Part shown: positions 50,841 through 60,108 of the stretch, one piece after another
Layout of the letters: each line of letters opens with the position of its first letter
How positions within the stretch are numbered: position 1 is the stretch's first letter
Assembly (NCBI GenBank): GCA_964598485.1
Contig: CAZRCD010000006.1
Coordinates: 1 to 64,000, forward strand
Direction: 5' to 3'
DNA length: 64,000 nucleotides
Source of the DNA: SOJA01 sp964598485
GTDB taxonomy: Archaea > Thermoproteota > Bathyarchaeia > Bathyarchaeales > Bathycorpusculaceae
Made by a program: the position numbers and the translations under genes
The notes under the pieces: generated by a model
What the model saw: the letters and a program-made list of their open reading frames with translations, nothing else
Told to the model about the DNA's origin: nothing
The model's database searches: none

Positions 50841-50905
50841 GAGCCCGTAGGGGCTCGTCTGAGAATTCAGAGTTGTCCAGAGATCCTACGAAGAGCCAGG
50901 GGCTC
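50841..50905. other. Two GAGCC...GGCTC hairpins
   Basis: GAGCCC-GTAG-GGGCTC at 50841-50856 and GAGCC-AGG-GGCTC at 50893-50905. A similar GAGCCC-TCTG-GGGCTC hairpin occurs near 59752. They may be ends of transcripts or remains of small elements. Confidence 0.35.
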
Positions 50906-50941
50906 GCTGCAAAAATCCCATTTAGATCTGTGTTGCTTGCT

Positions 50942-51500
50942 TGCTACACGGGATTTTCTGTCCTTCTTTTAGATACTGCACCGAACAAAACTACTCCAAG
51001 ACACAGCACCAACAAAAACACTACAATGCTTTGAAAGTTTTGAGCAGCCTGTTCGGAGAAGATGATGACGGGGCGGAAACTGAAAAGTCTACGATAGCCG
51101 AGACCTGAGTAACTGAGGTGGCTGTTTCGATGGTGAACATGAATCCGAGTTGATATACACGTGGAGAAGCGTCATGAGGAACTTGCATGAGCACTGGCAC
51201 GATGGCTGTTCCATTGTGTTCTAATGTCATTGGAAAATACTCGTTTGTCGGTTTAACAACCCAAGAGTACGGTCCAGAAATTGACATGTTTGTGACGTGA
51301 TTTGGTTGGTGGCGCCAATCCAAGTTATTTTGATATTAAACTGCGTTTGTTTTCCTTGAACAAGACTGTTCAGGTTGATTCTGCTGCATGAGACAACAAC
51401 TTGAGTGGGCTCAGCCTCGTTATCCTCAGCCTTCACAGTTGAAACAACTTGGCTAAACAAAAGGAGATCTCGTGACAGAGCTGTAAGGCCGTTTACCCCA
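50942..51500 (-). pseudogene. Secreted Ig-like protein, multiply frameshifted
   Basis: The minus strand begins with the tail of a signal peptide (DLLLFSQVVSTVKAEDNEAE). It has one frame to about 51297 (INLNSLVQGKQTQFNIKITW), a second frame from NHVTNMSISGPYSWVVKPTN to SPNRLLKTFKAL, and a third with a membrane anchor (SIVVFLLVLCLGVVLFGAV). The three parts make one sensible surface protein: signal, beta domains, anchor. At least two indels have destroyed it, and the start of the signal peptide is also missing. Confidence 0.65.
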
Positions 51501-51524
51501 AGCTCATTTGGAAGAGAAAGCGCG

Positions 51525-52397
51525 TTATTTCTCGAAGATTATGTCATATACTTCCGCTATGAACTTGAATAAATCTCGCATAAAGGACTCCATAAGTTCA
51601 GTTAGACGAGGTAAGTTGAAGATATCCTTTCCTTTCTCTTGCCGAGCCAAGTGAAGGATTTTTGTGCCTGAAGCTGGGTTGATCATAACGTTTAAAGGCC
51701 TCATCAGAATTGTTCCGTAATGTGCCAGTTTGTCTCTATCGCTCCAATCCTTGAGGAAGTCACGATTTTTCGTTTTAGATTGAAGAAGCTCGTGGACGCG
51801 CAGATAGAACTCTTCGTCTTTTTCCATAACATCAAGGATTTTTCGGGCCTTTGGATTTCTTAATGAGAGCTGTTCTAATTTGCTCTTGAGACGATCTAGG
51901 TTTCTTGCAATAAATCCGAAATAATAGGATACGGAACCTGAAAAATGGTCAAGACAGGCGCGACATTGAAAAACAAAAGCCTCATATTCAAAGTGTAGTT
52001 TTCTCAGAGTTATGCCGACAGTTACAGGCCATTCAATCTCCAGTTCTTTAGCCACTTTATTGATGCCAACACAATACTTCTCGACAAGTTTTTGCATAGA
52101 ATCCGCGTTCTTTTGATGATAGTAAACCGCATGGAATTTTTCCTGAACTTCTCCATTAATCAACTCATAAAACAAATCAGGTCTGTTGTATCTTGATCTA
52201 TCTGCAATTTCTTTAAATGGGCCAGATTGCTCTTTATGTAGCTCCCAACATTTCAAAAAGGGCGACCTATATTCCGAAGGAATACTTACGCCCAACTTAT
52301 CTACAAAATCATCTATCAGACTGCGCATTTTCGGATGTTCCATCTTCCCAAAGGTTTCTCGTGCGCGCTGCTCACCAATTTTTCGATCTTGTTCCAT
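51525..52397 (-). CDS. HEPN-like helical protein
   Basis: 290 residues, helical throughout. 'FQCRACLDHFSGSVSYYFGF' and, further on, SDRDKLAHYG provide an Rx4H motif of the HEPN RNase superfamily. This suggests a nuclease or toxin. No nucleotidyltransferase partner is adjacent; it is about 1.5 kb from the restriction-modification gene. Function is inferred from the motif only. Confidence 0.55.
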   Translation of the reverse strand: MEQDRKIGEQRARETFGKMEHPKMRSLIDDFVDKLGVSIPSEYRSPFLKCWELHKEQSGPFKEIADRSRYNRPDLFYELINGEVQEKFHAVYYHQKNADSMQKLVEKYCVGINKVAKELEIEWPVTVGITLRKLHFEYEAFVFQCRACLDHFSGSVSYYFGFIARNLDRLKSKLEQLSLRNPKARKILDVMEKDEEFYLRVHELLQSKTKNRDFLKDWSDRDKLAHYGTILMRPLNVMINPASGTKILHLARQEKGKDIFNLPRLTELMESFMRDLFKFIAEVYDIIFEK

Positions 52398-52595
52398 ATA
52401 CCTTTGTACGTGCTAAAAGATATAAATTCTAAACCCTTGACAGAAATGTGAGCACGCGCTACACTTCTTTTTGAAATTGCCAACATTCATTATCAATGTC
52501 CGTGGAACAAGGTAGACGTTCTCCTAGAGTGGTGTCGCGTAAGCCCTATATTTTATAGTGAAGAAATAAGTAAACAAATTAGAAGAAGGGATTTC

Positions 52596-53108
52596 GTGAG
52601 CAAACCAACACCAAGTCACAAGCTAAGTATAAGGATTATCAAACCCCAAATAACTACTGAAGGTGAAGAATTCAGTTTCACTTACATGGTAAAGAATATC
52701 GGCGATACTATTTTTCCGGGGGGAACTATTACTGTTGAGATCAAATGGCCCGCAATAGATGAAAGAGTTTTCCAGCCAGTAGAAATAAATGGCCCTCTTT
52801 CTCCTGACTCTCAGTCACCACCGATAAAAAGATCTCAAGCACCAATGACGGCTGGGTACACAACGTTTTATATTCACCAGGCCATGGCAACTGATAACAA
52901 TCCGGTGCAAGTTTTCAACTCTGGCGGGGGGCAGCTATGGCCCCACCAAGGAAATTTTAGAATAATTCTCGATGCAGTACGGGCTAGGACACATGAGGAA
53001 ATTAGCCAAAAACGAGCGGTTTGGCTGGCAGCTATATCACTTGCTATCTTAGTTTTCTTTGAGGTCTTTAGTTTGCTATTACGAATTTTTTTCAAAATAT
53101 CTTCTTAA
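52596..53108 (+). CDS. CARDB-like beta protein with C-terminal membrane anchor
   Basis: 170 residues (GTG start). The N-terminal part (EGEEFSFTYMVKNIGDTIFP) looks like an Ig/CARDB domain; one membrane helix (about 145-167) follows. No signal peptide is seen, so the orientation would be tail-anchored. Its 3' end overlaps the small gene on the other strand by 30 bases. Confidence 0.5.
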   Translation: MSKPTPSHKLSIRIIKPQITTEGEEFSFTYMVKNIGDTIFPGGTITVEIKWPAIDERVFQPVEINGPLSPDSQSPPIKRSQAPMTAGYTTFYIHQAMATDNNPVQVFNSGGGQLWPHQGNFRIILDAVRARTHEEISQKRAVWLAAISLAILVFFEVFSLLLRIFFKISS

Positions 53109-53249
53109 TCTCTCATGGCCAGACTTTTCTAAATAGGCAGCTGCTAATATTATTGCTGGTTTCCAGTCTACTTTATTTCCCTCAATCGCAAGGCTCGCCA
53201 AGACTTCTAACTCTTTTTTAGGCCCATAAACAAAAATCGTATCAATCAT
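53079..53249 (-). CDS. Small protein coupled to a HEPN-like gene
   Basis: 56 residues: MIDTIFVYGPKKELEVLASL ... WKPAIILAAAYLEKSGHERL. The start overlaps the stop of the 53246 gene as ATGA, so translation is coupled. Its first 35 residues resemble the N-terminus of that upstream protein (Y-x-P-x-K-E-, 'DW..A...A..Y.E..G'), so one may be a shortened duplicate of the other. Confidence 0.5.
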   Translation of the reverse strand: MIDTIFVYGPKKELEVLASLAIEGNKVDWKPAIILAAAYLEKSGHERLRRYFEKNS

Positions 53250-53659
53250 GGCTTATTCCCTCCTTTCATGGCCTCTCTGAGTTTTTGAATACATTCTTTT
53301 GCATCTTCGAGTAGTTCGATAGCTCTGCTCCTTTCTTTTGTATGTTTGTAGCCAATTCCACCTCTTTCGGGATGAATCAACTTGTTTCTTTCCTCTATTG
53401 CTTTTCTTATTTTGCTGTAGGTTTTTTCATCGACTAACCTAAGTAGACGAAGGGTGAAAGCTATGCGACTGACGGACATATTTTTGACAACATCTTTGTA
53501 TTTTGGTATTTTCAAAGATTTACAACGGCCTTTGATTATCGCTGCTCCATAATACTCAAAATAGCTAACAGCAGTTGCAAAAGCAGAAATCCAATCGTTG
53601 TATTTGACAGCTCTATCTATTTCTTTTTCTGGACTATACAGAACAGCGTCTATCAACAT
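53246..53659 (-). CDS. HEPN-like protein
   Basis: 137 residues. IRKAIEERNKLIHPERGGIG includes the RN-x3-H element of HEPN RNases; helices before it (WISAFATAVSYFEYYGAAII) fit the fold. Possibly a toxin with the coupled 56-residue protein as partner. Confidence 0.6.
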   Translation of the reverse strand: MLIDAVLYSPEKEIDRAVKYNDWISAFATAVSYFEYYGAAIIKGRCKSLKIPKYKDVVKNMSVSRIAFTLRLLRLVDEKTYSKIRKAIEERNKLIHPERGGIGYKHTKERSRAIELLEDAKECIQKLREAMKGGNKP

Positions 53660-53814
53660 GTTTTATCCACCTCTCTCTTCTTCTTTCCATTTTCCTTTAT
53701 AACTATAGAATATTACACCTTCCCGCTTTTCTGACACAACCTAAACCTCAAGTTTATGTTGTTACTGAAAGAGCAGTGCTGCCACATTTGATTTTCTTTC
53801 AAAAGAACCCAACA

Positions 53815-53955
53815 TCAAGCCTTCTCACTTATTCTGATTAGTTCTTTTGGTTCAACCTTAACTTTTCTGCATTTTTTACATCTTGGGATTTTCAAAGGTT
53901 TTTCTCGAAATCTTGGTTCTAACTGATAGAGGATTCCACAATCGAAATATTGAAA
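53815..53955 (-). pseudogene. Zinc-ribbon relic related to the 12303 gene
   Basis: The minus-strand frame CGILYQLEPRFREKPLKIPR continues into CKKC and ends EPKELIRISEKA, almost the same ending as the gene at 12303. No start codon is available after the upstream TGA. It is a leftover of a dispersed zinc-ribbon family. Confidence 0.5.
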
Positions 53956-56900
53956 TCAATACCTTAAATAAGGTCTCTGGTAATCTATCGAGTTCTCGAT
54001 TATTTTCCTTTCGTTCTCATCAATGGAATAAAGACTATAGACTTTCTCATTCATTTGGATGTCAAGTTCACGTATCCTTTCTGTGATCTTGCCGAGGTTT
54101 GAAACACCTGTAGCAGACCTGAGTTCCAACATAATTACACGAATCCTCTTCTTGTTCTCCTCATGATTGGTCTTGAATCTTGGGATTTGCATATTGAAAA
54201 TGACATCACTAATTACTCTGCCTTTTCGCCAAGCTACTGCCATTTCTTTTTGTGTTATGAAATTGTCAAGTGCGAGATAAATGAAGTCTCGCATGTTTAG
54301 ATCTTCAAAAGTTATCTTCAACACGTCGTGCCATTCATCATCAAAATAAGCCCTTACAAAGATTGAACTCTCACTTTGGGATAACTGAATTGCACACGAT
54401 TGAACATCAATATCATGATCTAACAATACGCTTTTCTTGAAAGAATAACTCAACGCATTTTCGTAGTAGTCCTTGAAACTACAAGTTGTGTCAGCAAGAT
54501 TGTCTTTCAGAACCTTCAGGAAAGATTTATGGATATCATTCTGCTGAGAACGTAGCATAAGCATTTCGGAAGCTAGATTAACTAGCTCGTCATGAATAGA
54601 CGCAGATTTCGCTCTTATTTTGTTCAGATCTGGGATACATATTTTGGAGATAGTTTCTGAAAAGTATTCGTATCGGTAATCTTTAGGCTTTGCAAATGTT
54701 CGATAGTAGAAGTTGGATAGCGTGGAATTCAGAACCGCTAAAATGAACTTAAGATCAACATCGCAGTCCTTTTTCGGCACTACTATTGTAGTGTCTGTCA
54801 TGCTGTAGAATTTCTGGGTCTTAGTACAATTATCATAAGCGAATCTGTTTTCTGGAGAAATATAAGGGCAAATCAGTTTTTCCTTTGCGTTGTCAAAAAG
54901 TTCTTTGTTTCGTGGAACACTTATTGCATACCATTTTCGGTCTCCTCTGTCAAATCCGTATCGTTGCAGTAATTGCTCTTTGAATTGACTTAGGTGAGCC
55001 TCTGCATTCGGGAACTTGGTAATATCATGCTCGTCAGTGAGGTACAATAGGTACAATTCTTTGTAATCAGCGAGGTATCTATCAATATCGGAATTCTTAA
55101 CGAGTTTCTGTAGAAGCTCGGTTTCAATTTTTAGTTCGTCAACTTCTTCCTTGGTGAGATGGAAAACTCCCCAGCGTTTACCATTCTTCCGAACTTCGTT
55201 TAATCCAGTTTCCATTCCCTTTCCACAATGGCACAATCTCCCCAGAAGAACAGACTTGGATTCGATTTTCCTTTTTAGAGCTTTTTCTTGATCAGGAACT
55301 AAGACCCATGTATCAGAAGTAAGGTCGGATTGTTTTACGTTGAATGTTTTAATAGAAGCGTCCTCGTACAAACCTTCTTCTGGGTTTAGATGTTGTTCAA
55401 TTAATGTCACAAGTTGTCTTTTCGGTCTCATCCATCTTCGACATTTTACCCTAGCAACTTGGATAATGTTAGATTCTCTCTCCTCATGCCTCTCTGACCC
55501 TGTACACTTCTCGAGGACTAATACTGCTGTGCGAGTGCCAAGCCCCCCAAACATGTCTATGTTTCCGAAATCAACTATCGTCTTAATTCTACAATTATCG
55601 AGCAACCAGCCTCTTAATTTGGTCGCATCTCGAGCTTCCAAGAAATATCTAGCTGTAATGAAACCTAGAAGTCCATGCTCTCTAAGAAGCTCAATTCCCC
55701 TATGATAAAAGTAATAGAGAATATCATTCTGACCTGTATGAATATCACTATAATAAGTTGCGAGAAAACCTTTCATAGCATCATCGAGAAAATGCACACT
55801 GTAGTAAGGCGGATTCCCTATTACTACATCGAATCCTTTGTTAAGAGAAAACACGTCTATGAACTCTCTTTCCCAATTAAATGGTCGGATTTTGCTATCT
55901 ATCACATCTGTATCAGCAAAGAATCTAAGCAGCTCCGCTTTGTCTACAGAAATCAGAGAATTTCCACACCTAAACTTTTCATTTAATTCAAGTAATACTT
56001 TCTCTTTACCGAATTTTGGATGAAGTGCTTGAGCCCAAAGATTCAGCTTGGCGATTTCAACTGCTTGCAGGTCAAGGTCAACAAGATAGAGATTATTTCG
56101 CAGTATGAATTTTGGGATATCAGTTATCGCCATCGAAGCTAATTCTGCACGGATAGGGGATCTGTGTCCCAGTTCCTTTCTAGCCCTGAGAACCTCCTTT
56201 AAAAGATGATTTCTGAGGGCGATCAGAGCTTTGATCAAAAATGAACCGGATCCTCCCGATGCATCAAGGACTCTCAAATCTTTTAGTTCTTCAATGTTCT
56301 TTAGTCTAGTCATTGGAAGTATGGTTTTCGAGACTATGAAATCAACAACAGGAGGTCTCGTATAAAAGATTCCCTCTCTTTGCCTATATTCTCTTTTTAT
56401 CACTAATTCTAACGGAACATTCTGAGGAATTGTTTCTTGTCCTTCGTAATCTTTGTTCGTAGGTTCAAGAGAATACCCCAAGTACAGCTCATATGTGCTT
56501 CCGAGAATGTCTCCAGTCAGCGTTGAGAAATCATAATTGTATAAATTCTCTATCAAATCCTCGAAAACGGAATCTCCAATTGCAAGAGAATCACATAAAT
56601 CAGGTTTAAACAGCTCTGTATTGAAGTCAAACTCAAAGTCTAAGAAAAATTCTCTTAGCTCTTCAATGAACCGTTTTCGCCTTGATCTCGTTGTAGTCTT
56701 CCATTTTGTATACTCATTCTTCAGTTGACCTCTCGGCAAGGTCCCTCGATCTTCTGCAATCCGAATGAGGATTAACCTGTTCAAAATTTTTTGTGTTTGA
56801 GAGGATATCTGTTCTATGGTTAAAGCATGGTTTTTATGCACATCGTTAGCTAGACTCAGTCTCCATTTTTGAAGATCTTGAAGAAAATTTTCATCGATTT

Positions 56901-57450
56901 CTTTGCCCGCTTTAATTGCATAAAGTTGACCTATCTCTCCTTTAACCACAGCATCTTTGGTAAGGTATCGCAGAGTTCCCTCGAACTTGGTAGTGTACTC
57001 TTGATAAGATACTTGGAAGATAGGTAATCGTTCTTTTGCATTGTACAATCTTAGTTCCTTGAAATTCGTTAAAACAGCCCAAGTGGCTCTTTTCTTCCAG
57101 GCATAATCCATAGCCTGGTCCTTGTAGAATTTCCCTCCCCGAACTCCATCAAGACTCTCGCCAAGTTTCTTGATTTCCAAATAGATAACAGGGGTTTTGT
57201 TCAGTTTAAGTACATAATCCACTCTTCCAGAGCCAGTTACATAATACTCTGGATAAACCTCATCTAAATCACGTGTATTCCATCCTAACTTTTCCAAAAG
57301 TGGTTCAATTAAACCCTGACCTGTAGCCCTTTCATTGTAACTTGATTCGTTGGGCTTATACCTAGTTTCGTAAGTATGAATCAACAATCGAATTTCGTTG
57401 AGTATTTGCTGATCAAACTTTGGAGGGCTAATCCATACTATCTCAGGCAA
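53956..57450 (-). CDS. Type IIG-like restriction-modification enzyme (Eco57I-type methylase)
   Basis: 1164 residues in one chain. N-terminal nuclease domain with PD-(D/E)xK features (GRVDYVLKLNKTPVIYLEIK, about 76-95). A helical linker leads to a gamma-type N6-adenine methylase: motif I LDASGGSGSFLIKAL (about 393) and motif IV IGNPPYYSV (about 545). The C-terminal half (about 700-1050) is a TaqI-like target-recognition domain (FYYRTFAKPKDYRYEYFSET). Such enzymes cut and methylate DNA with a single specificity. The frame is intact. It is surrounded by HEPN-like genes. Confidence 0.88.
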   Translation of the reverse strand: MPEIVWISPPKFDQQILNEIRLLIHTYETRYKPNESSYNERATGQGLIEPLLEKLGWNTRDLDEVYPEYYVTGSGRVDYVLKLNKTPVIYLEIKKLGESLDGVRGGKFYKDQAMDYAWKKRATWAVLTNFKELRLYNAKERLPIFQVSYQEYTTKFEGTLRYLTKDAVVKGEIGQLYAIKAGKEIDENFLQDLQKWRLSLANDVHKNHALTIEQISSQTQKILNRLILIRIAEDRGTLPRGQLKNEYTKWKTTTRSRRKRFIEELREFFLDFEFDFNTELFKPDLCDSLAIGDSVFEDLIENLYNYDFSTLTGDILGSTYELYLGYSLEPTNKDYEGQETIPQNVPLELVIKREYRQREGIFYTRPPVVDFIVSKTILPMTRLKNIEELKDLRVLDASGGSGSFLIKALIALRNHLLKEVLRARKELGHRSPIRAELASMAITDIPKFILRNNLYLVDLDLQAVEIAKLNLWAQALHPKFGKEKVLLELNEKFRCGNSLISVDKAELLRFFADTDVIDSKIRPFNWEREFIDVFSLNKGFDVVIGNPPYYSVHFLDDAMKGFLATYYSDIHTGQNDILYYFYHRGIELLREHGLLGFITARYFLEARDATKLRGWLLDNCRIKTIVDFGNIDMFGGLGTRTAVLVLEKCTGSERHEERESNIIQVARVKCRRWMRPKRQLVTLIEQHLNPEEGLYEDASIKTFNVKQSDLTSDTWVLVPDQEKALKRKIESKSVLLGRLCHCGKGMETGLNEVRKNGKRWGVFHLTKEEVDELKIETELLQKLVKNSDIDRYLADYKELYLLYLTDEHDITKFPNAEAHLSQFKEQLLQRYGFDRGDRKWYAISVPRNKELFDNAKEKLICPYISPENRFAYDNCTKTQKFYSMTDTTIVVPKKDCDVDLKFILAVLNSTLSNFYYRTFAKPKDYRYEYFSETISKICIPDLNKIRAKSASIHDELVNLASEMLMLRSQQNDIHKSFLKVLKDNLADTTCSFKDYYENALSYSFKKSVLLDHDIDVQSCAIQLSQSESSIFVRAYFDDEWHDVLKITFEDLNMRDFIYLALDNFITQKEMAVAWRKGRVISDVIFNMQIPRFKTNHEENKKRIRVIMLELRSATGVSNLGKITERIRELDIQMNEKVYSLYSIDENERKIIENSIDYQRPYLRY

Positions 57451-57520
57451 TACACTAAACCCAGTAAATAGAAGCTAATGTCTGCTTTTAAGACTTCATG
57501 TATGCCGAAGAAAGAAGTCT

Positions 57521-58042
57521 TTGAATGGAATAATCAACAAACAGAAAGACAATGAATTCAGAAGAGGAAAAGCTAGAAAAGGTGATGAAGCAATTTTCCA
57601 ATGTGGAAGAAGAATAGTTAGAGGAAAGATCACTAGAAGAGAAGAAGGTACTTTGGAAGATGTGCTCAGACAAGATAACTATAAGAAAATTGTTCCTATT
57701 GCCAATAGTCTGGAAGAAGCGATAGGCTATCTGAAAAGGTTTAAGGAGAAGTATAAGGAGGCAGTGAGTTTGCCTAAAAAAATTGAAAGGTTTTTGTGTC
57801 CGTTAATGAAGGAACTGCACCTAGTTAAGGTTGAACGAAACTTGAAAAGCATAATGCCCTTTATCAAGAACAAAAAGACTGTAGAAGGGATATATGATTT
57901 AAGAAGCAGGATATTACATGAAGGCGCCTCCATAGGTAAAAGGAAAGCTAGAAAGGCTCTTCAAATTAGTTCGCAATTCCTCCATGTTCTACAGATAGTT
58001 AGTCAAAACGTGAAGTTCTATAGGGACTCGGCACATGTATAA
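57521..58042 (+). CDS. HEPN-like (Apea-type) protein, possibly shortened
   Basis: 173 residues. 'VEGIYDLRSRILHEGASIGK' is the Rx3-5H stretch of Apea-like HEPN domains, followed by the expected C-terminal helix. The first 50 residues are very basic and do not look like the family, so the N-terminus may be damaged or start later. It is divergent from the restriction-modification gene. Confidence 0.5.
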   Translation: MNGIINKQKDNEFRRGKARKGDEAIFQCGRRIVRGKITRREEGTLEDVLRQDNYKKIVPIANSLEEAIGYLKRFKEKYKEAVSLPKKIERFLCPLMKELHLVKVERNLKSIMPFIKNKKTVEGIYDLRSRILHEGASIGKRKARKALQISSQFLHVLQIVSQNVKFYRDSAHV

Positions 58043-58084
58043 ATCTGCAAATATCAAATTATATAAAATTAGGCTGAGGAATCC

Positions 58085-59479
58085 TTGAAAAGAAGAGAGA
58101 TATCAATCGTCTTTTTGCTACTGCTAGTTTGGATATCAATTTCGTTATTTTTCAAGCCTAACCACCTTGTAACTGAGGAAGAGATTCAAAAATATGGAGA
58201 AACCTATTTGCAAACTTTTAGAAATCAGGTTTCAAAGTTCAAGCCCAATGATTGGGGTTACTTCCCTAACTTTGTCAGTTTCTGGAATAAAACAATCGAT
58301 CTGAAAGTAATGATTTCGGAATCGCATGGTGCTGCAATTGAGTTTGTCATCAATACAAGTGCTTCGCATTTTCACTCAGTGAGAACTGATGACAGAATTG
58401 AAGTGGCTATTTTTGGCGGTGTTTTCTATAGAGCGCATGGATTGCCCTTTCAAATAAGGCATATTCGTCTGATTTGGGCTCTGGAATCGGGAGTGAATTT
58501 CATAGTAGGCGGACAATGTATGTTTGAGGTTTTTAATAATGCAACGCTTGCTGTGGTTGGCTCTAACTGGACTCTAGACGGTGTTGGTTATTTCAATCCG
58601 ATAACCATCAAAGGAAGCAACATGTATGAACCATGGGCTGCAAACAAAGCTATATGGGATGCGGAGTTCGATTTCAAATATGATCTTGCCCATGCCTTAA
58701 ATCAATCAGAAGGTGTTCGAGAATACTTTGCATATTCTGAGCTCAAAGACGCGCTCAGCAATATCGCCGATAGATTGAAGAATGATCCGAGTTATGGATG
58801 GTCTCAGCTCGATTCTGATCTCAGTGAAGTTTCTCGAATAGCATCAGAAAAATATGGAGTGACAAAACCTGATTTTGTAGAGGAAGTATTTGAAGTAATC
58901 AAAGAAAAAATTACGTTAAGCAAGGAACTACCTTTATTCCATATAACATACGATAGCAATTACATATACACGTTTTTCTTCTCAGTCCTATTGGACTTAA
59001 GTTACGTCCTCGTGCTGTTTCTAAATCGACTCCTGAAACGCTTGAAAGAGAAATCATTGACGCCTCTTGCAAATATAATAAAGCAATTTGGTGAGTGGTT
59101 AACATTTATCTTTGTTCTTGTTTCCTTCTTCACCAATGCACCTTTTGGTTATGAATGGGCAATTCATTTACCGATTCTCGTGGTTCAGCTAATCACCTTT
59201 ATTGTTTTATCAATTGCTGTGACAAAGTTGAAATATGTGTTTCGGTTCAATTGGAGAAATATGTTCCATCGCTTGGTTTTTGGAATATTCTTTCTCTTAC
59301 TCGCTCTAGTCATTATGTTATTGTCATTACCTGTTTTTTATCCAATGCCTTTCTTGTTCAATTCTTACTTTATTGTAGTGGGGGAAGTCACGGCTTTGAG
59401 TGTGCTAGCAGCTACGATAGCAGTCGTAGTAATACTAGTCTCACAACTAGCCTATAATCGCCTTCTTGGACATCCCTAG
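58085..59479 (+). CDS. Large membrane protein with extracellular domain
   Basis: 464 residues (TTG start). One N-terminal membrane helix (about 7-23), a 270-residue extracytoplasmic part with beta-rich and helical regions, then five to six membrane helices (from about 298). No enzyme motif is recognised. Perhaps a sensor or transport-associated protein in the defence-like region. Confidence 0.6.
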   Translation: MKRREISIVFLLLLVWISISLFFKPNHLVTEEEIQKYGETYLQTFRNQVSKFKPNDWGYFPNFVSFWNKTIDLKVMISESHGAAIEFVINTSASHFHSVRTDDRIEVAIFGGVFYRAHGLPFQIRHIRLIWALESGVNFIVGGQCMFEVFNNATLAVVGSNWTLDGVGYFNPITIKGSNMYEPWAANKAIWDAEFDFKYDLAHALNQSEGVREYFAYSELKDALSNIADRLKNDPSYGWSQLDSDLSEVSRIASEKYGVTKPDFVEEVFEVIKEKITLSKELPLFHITYDSNYIYTFFFSVLLDLSYVLVLFLNRLLKRLKEKSLTPLANIIKQFGEWLTFIFVLVSFFTNAPFGYEWAIHLPILVVQLITFIVLSIAVTKLKYVFRFNWRNMFHRLVFGIFFLLLALVIMLLSLPVFYPMPFLFNSYFIVVGEVTALSVLAATIAVVVILVSQLAYNRLLGHP

Positions 59480-60108
59480 GCGGGCTTAGGGTAAACGGCC
59501 TTGCTCGCATCGGTGGGAGTTTGGCGGAAAGCCAAACGAATTTCGAGTTTGATTGGTCAAAATCATATTACCCTGTTCATTGTGTTTTTGCAGAGTGCTT
59601 AAGCTTCTCGAGGAGAGGGTATCAGTAGGAAGGCTCTTCGTAAAGTGGATTTGAACTCTGGCATGCACTCCCCAACGAAGCTGCTTGCGCCGAGCCTCTG
59701 AGACGCTATAGAAGGCTCGTTTTCAGTATCGTACATTCTCACGAGCCCTCTGGGGCTCTTTTCAATCCTCACAAACTACAAACCCTTAAGGAGAATGTGC
59801 ATAAACTGTATGTTTACCTACATAAGTAAAGCATACATAAAATAAAATTTAAATCAACCAGACACGGCGTTTTTCTGAGTCGGCGAAACAAATTTTCAGA
59901 CAAGCATGGTGAAATGCGGTTTTTGTGAGAAAACCGAAATGTGTCCAGAAGACAGTTAACCATTTTTTTAGCTTATTTCAACAAAACAAGCCTTCTCCAT
60001 CTAGATTTCAAACAAGCCATTTTGAATCCTTAAAGGGGCTTGGAAAAAATTTCTTTTCTTAAACAAAGGCAGAAATGTCTTGCATGTTCACAGGACAGTC
60101 GCGCACTG
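59480..60108. other. Gene-poor region with several hairpins
   Basis: No convincing gene. Structures on the + strand are GTTTGGC-GGAAA-GCCAAAC (about 59520-59538), GAGCC...GGCTC around 59692-59730, and GAGCCC-TCTG-GGGCTC followed by TTTT (about 59753-59770). A tiny Cys-containing frame (MVKCGFCEKTEMCPEDS, 59906-59959) is probably a relic. The hairpins suggest a structured RNA or a decayed element. Confidence 0.3.

Noticed and set aside
59640..59720. Minus-strand GTTCAAATCC resembling a tRNA 3' half
   Set aside because: The T stem does not pair (A opposite C and others) and no cloverleaf could be drawn.
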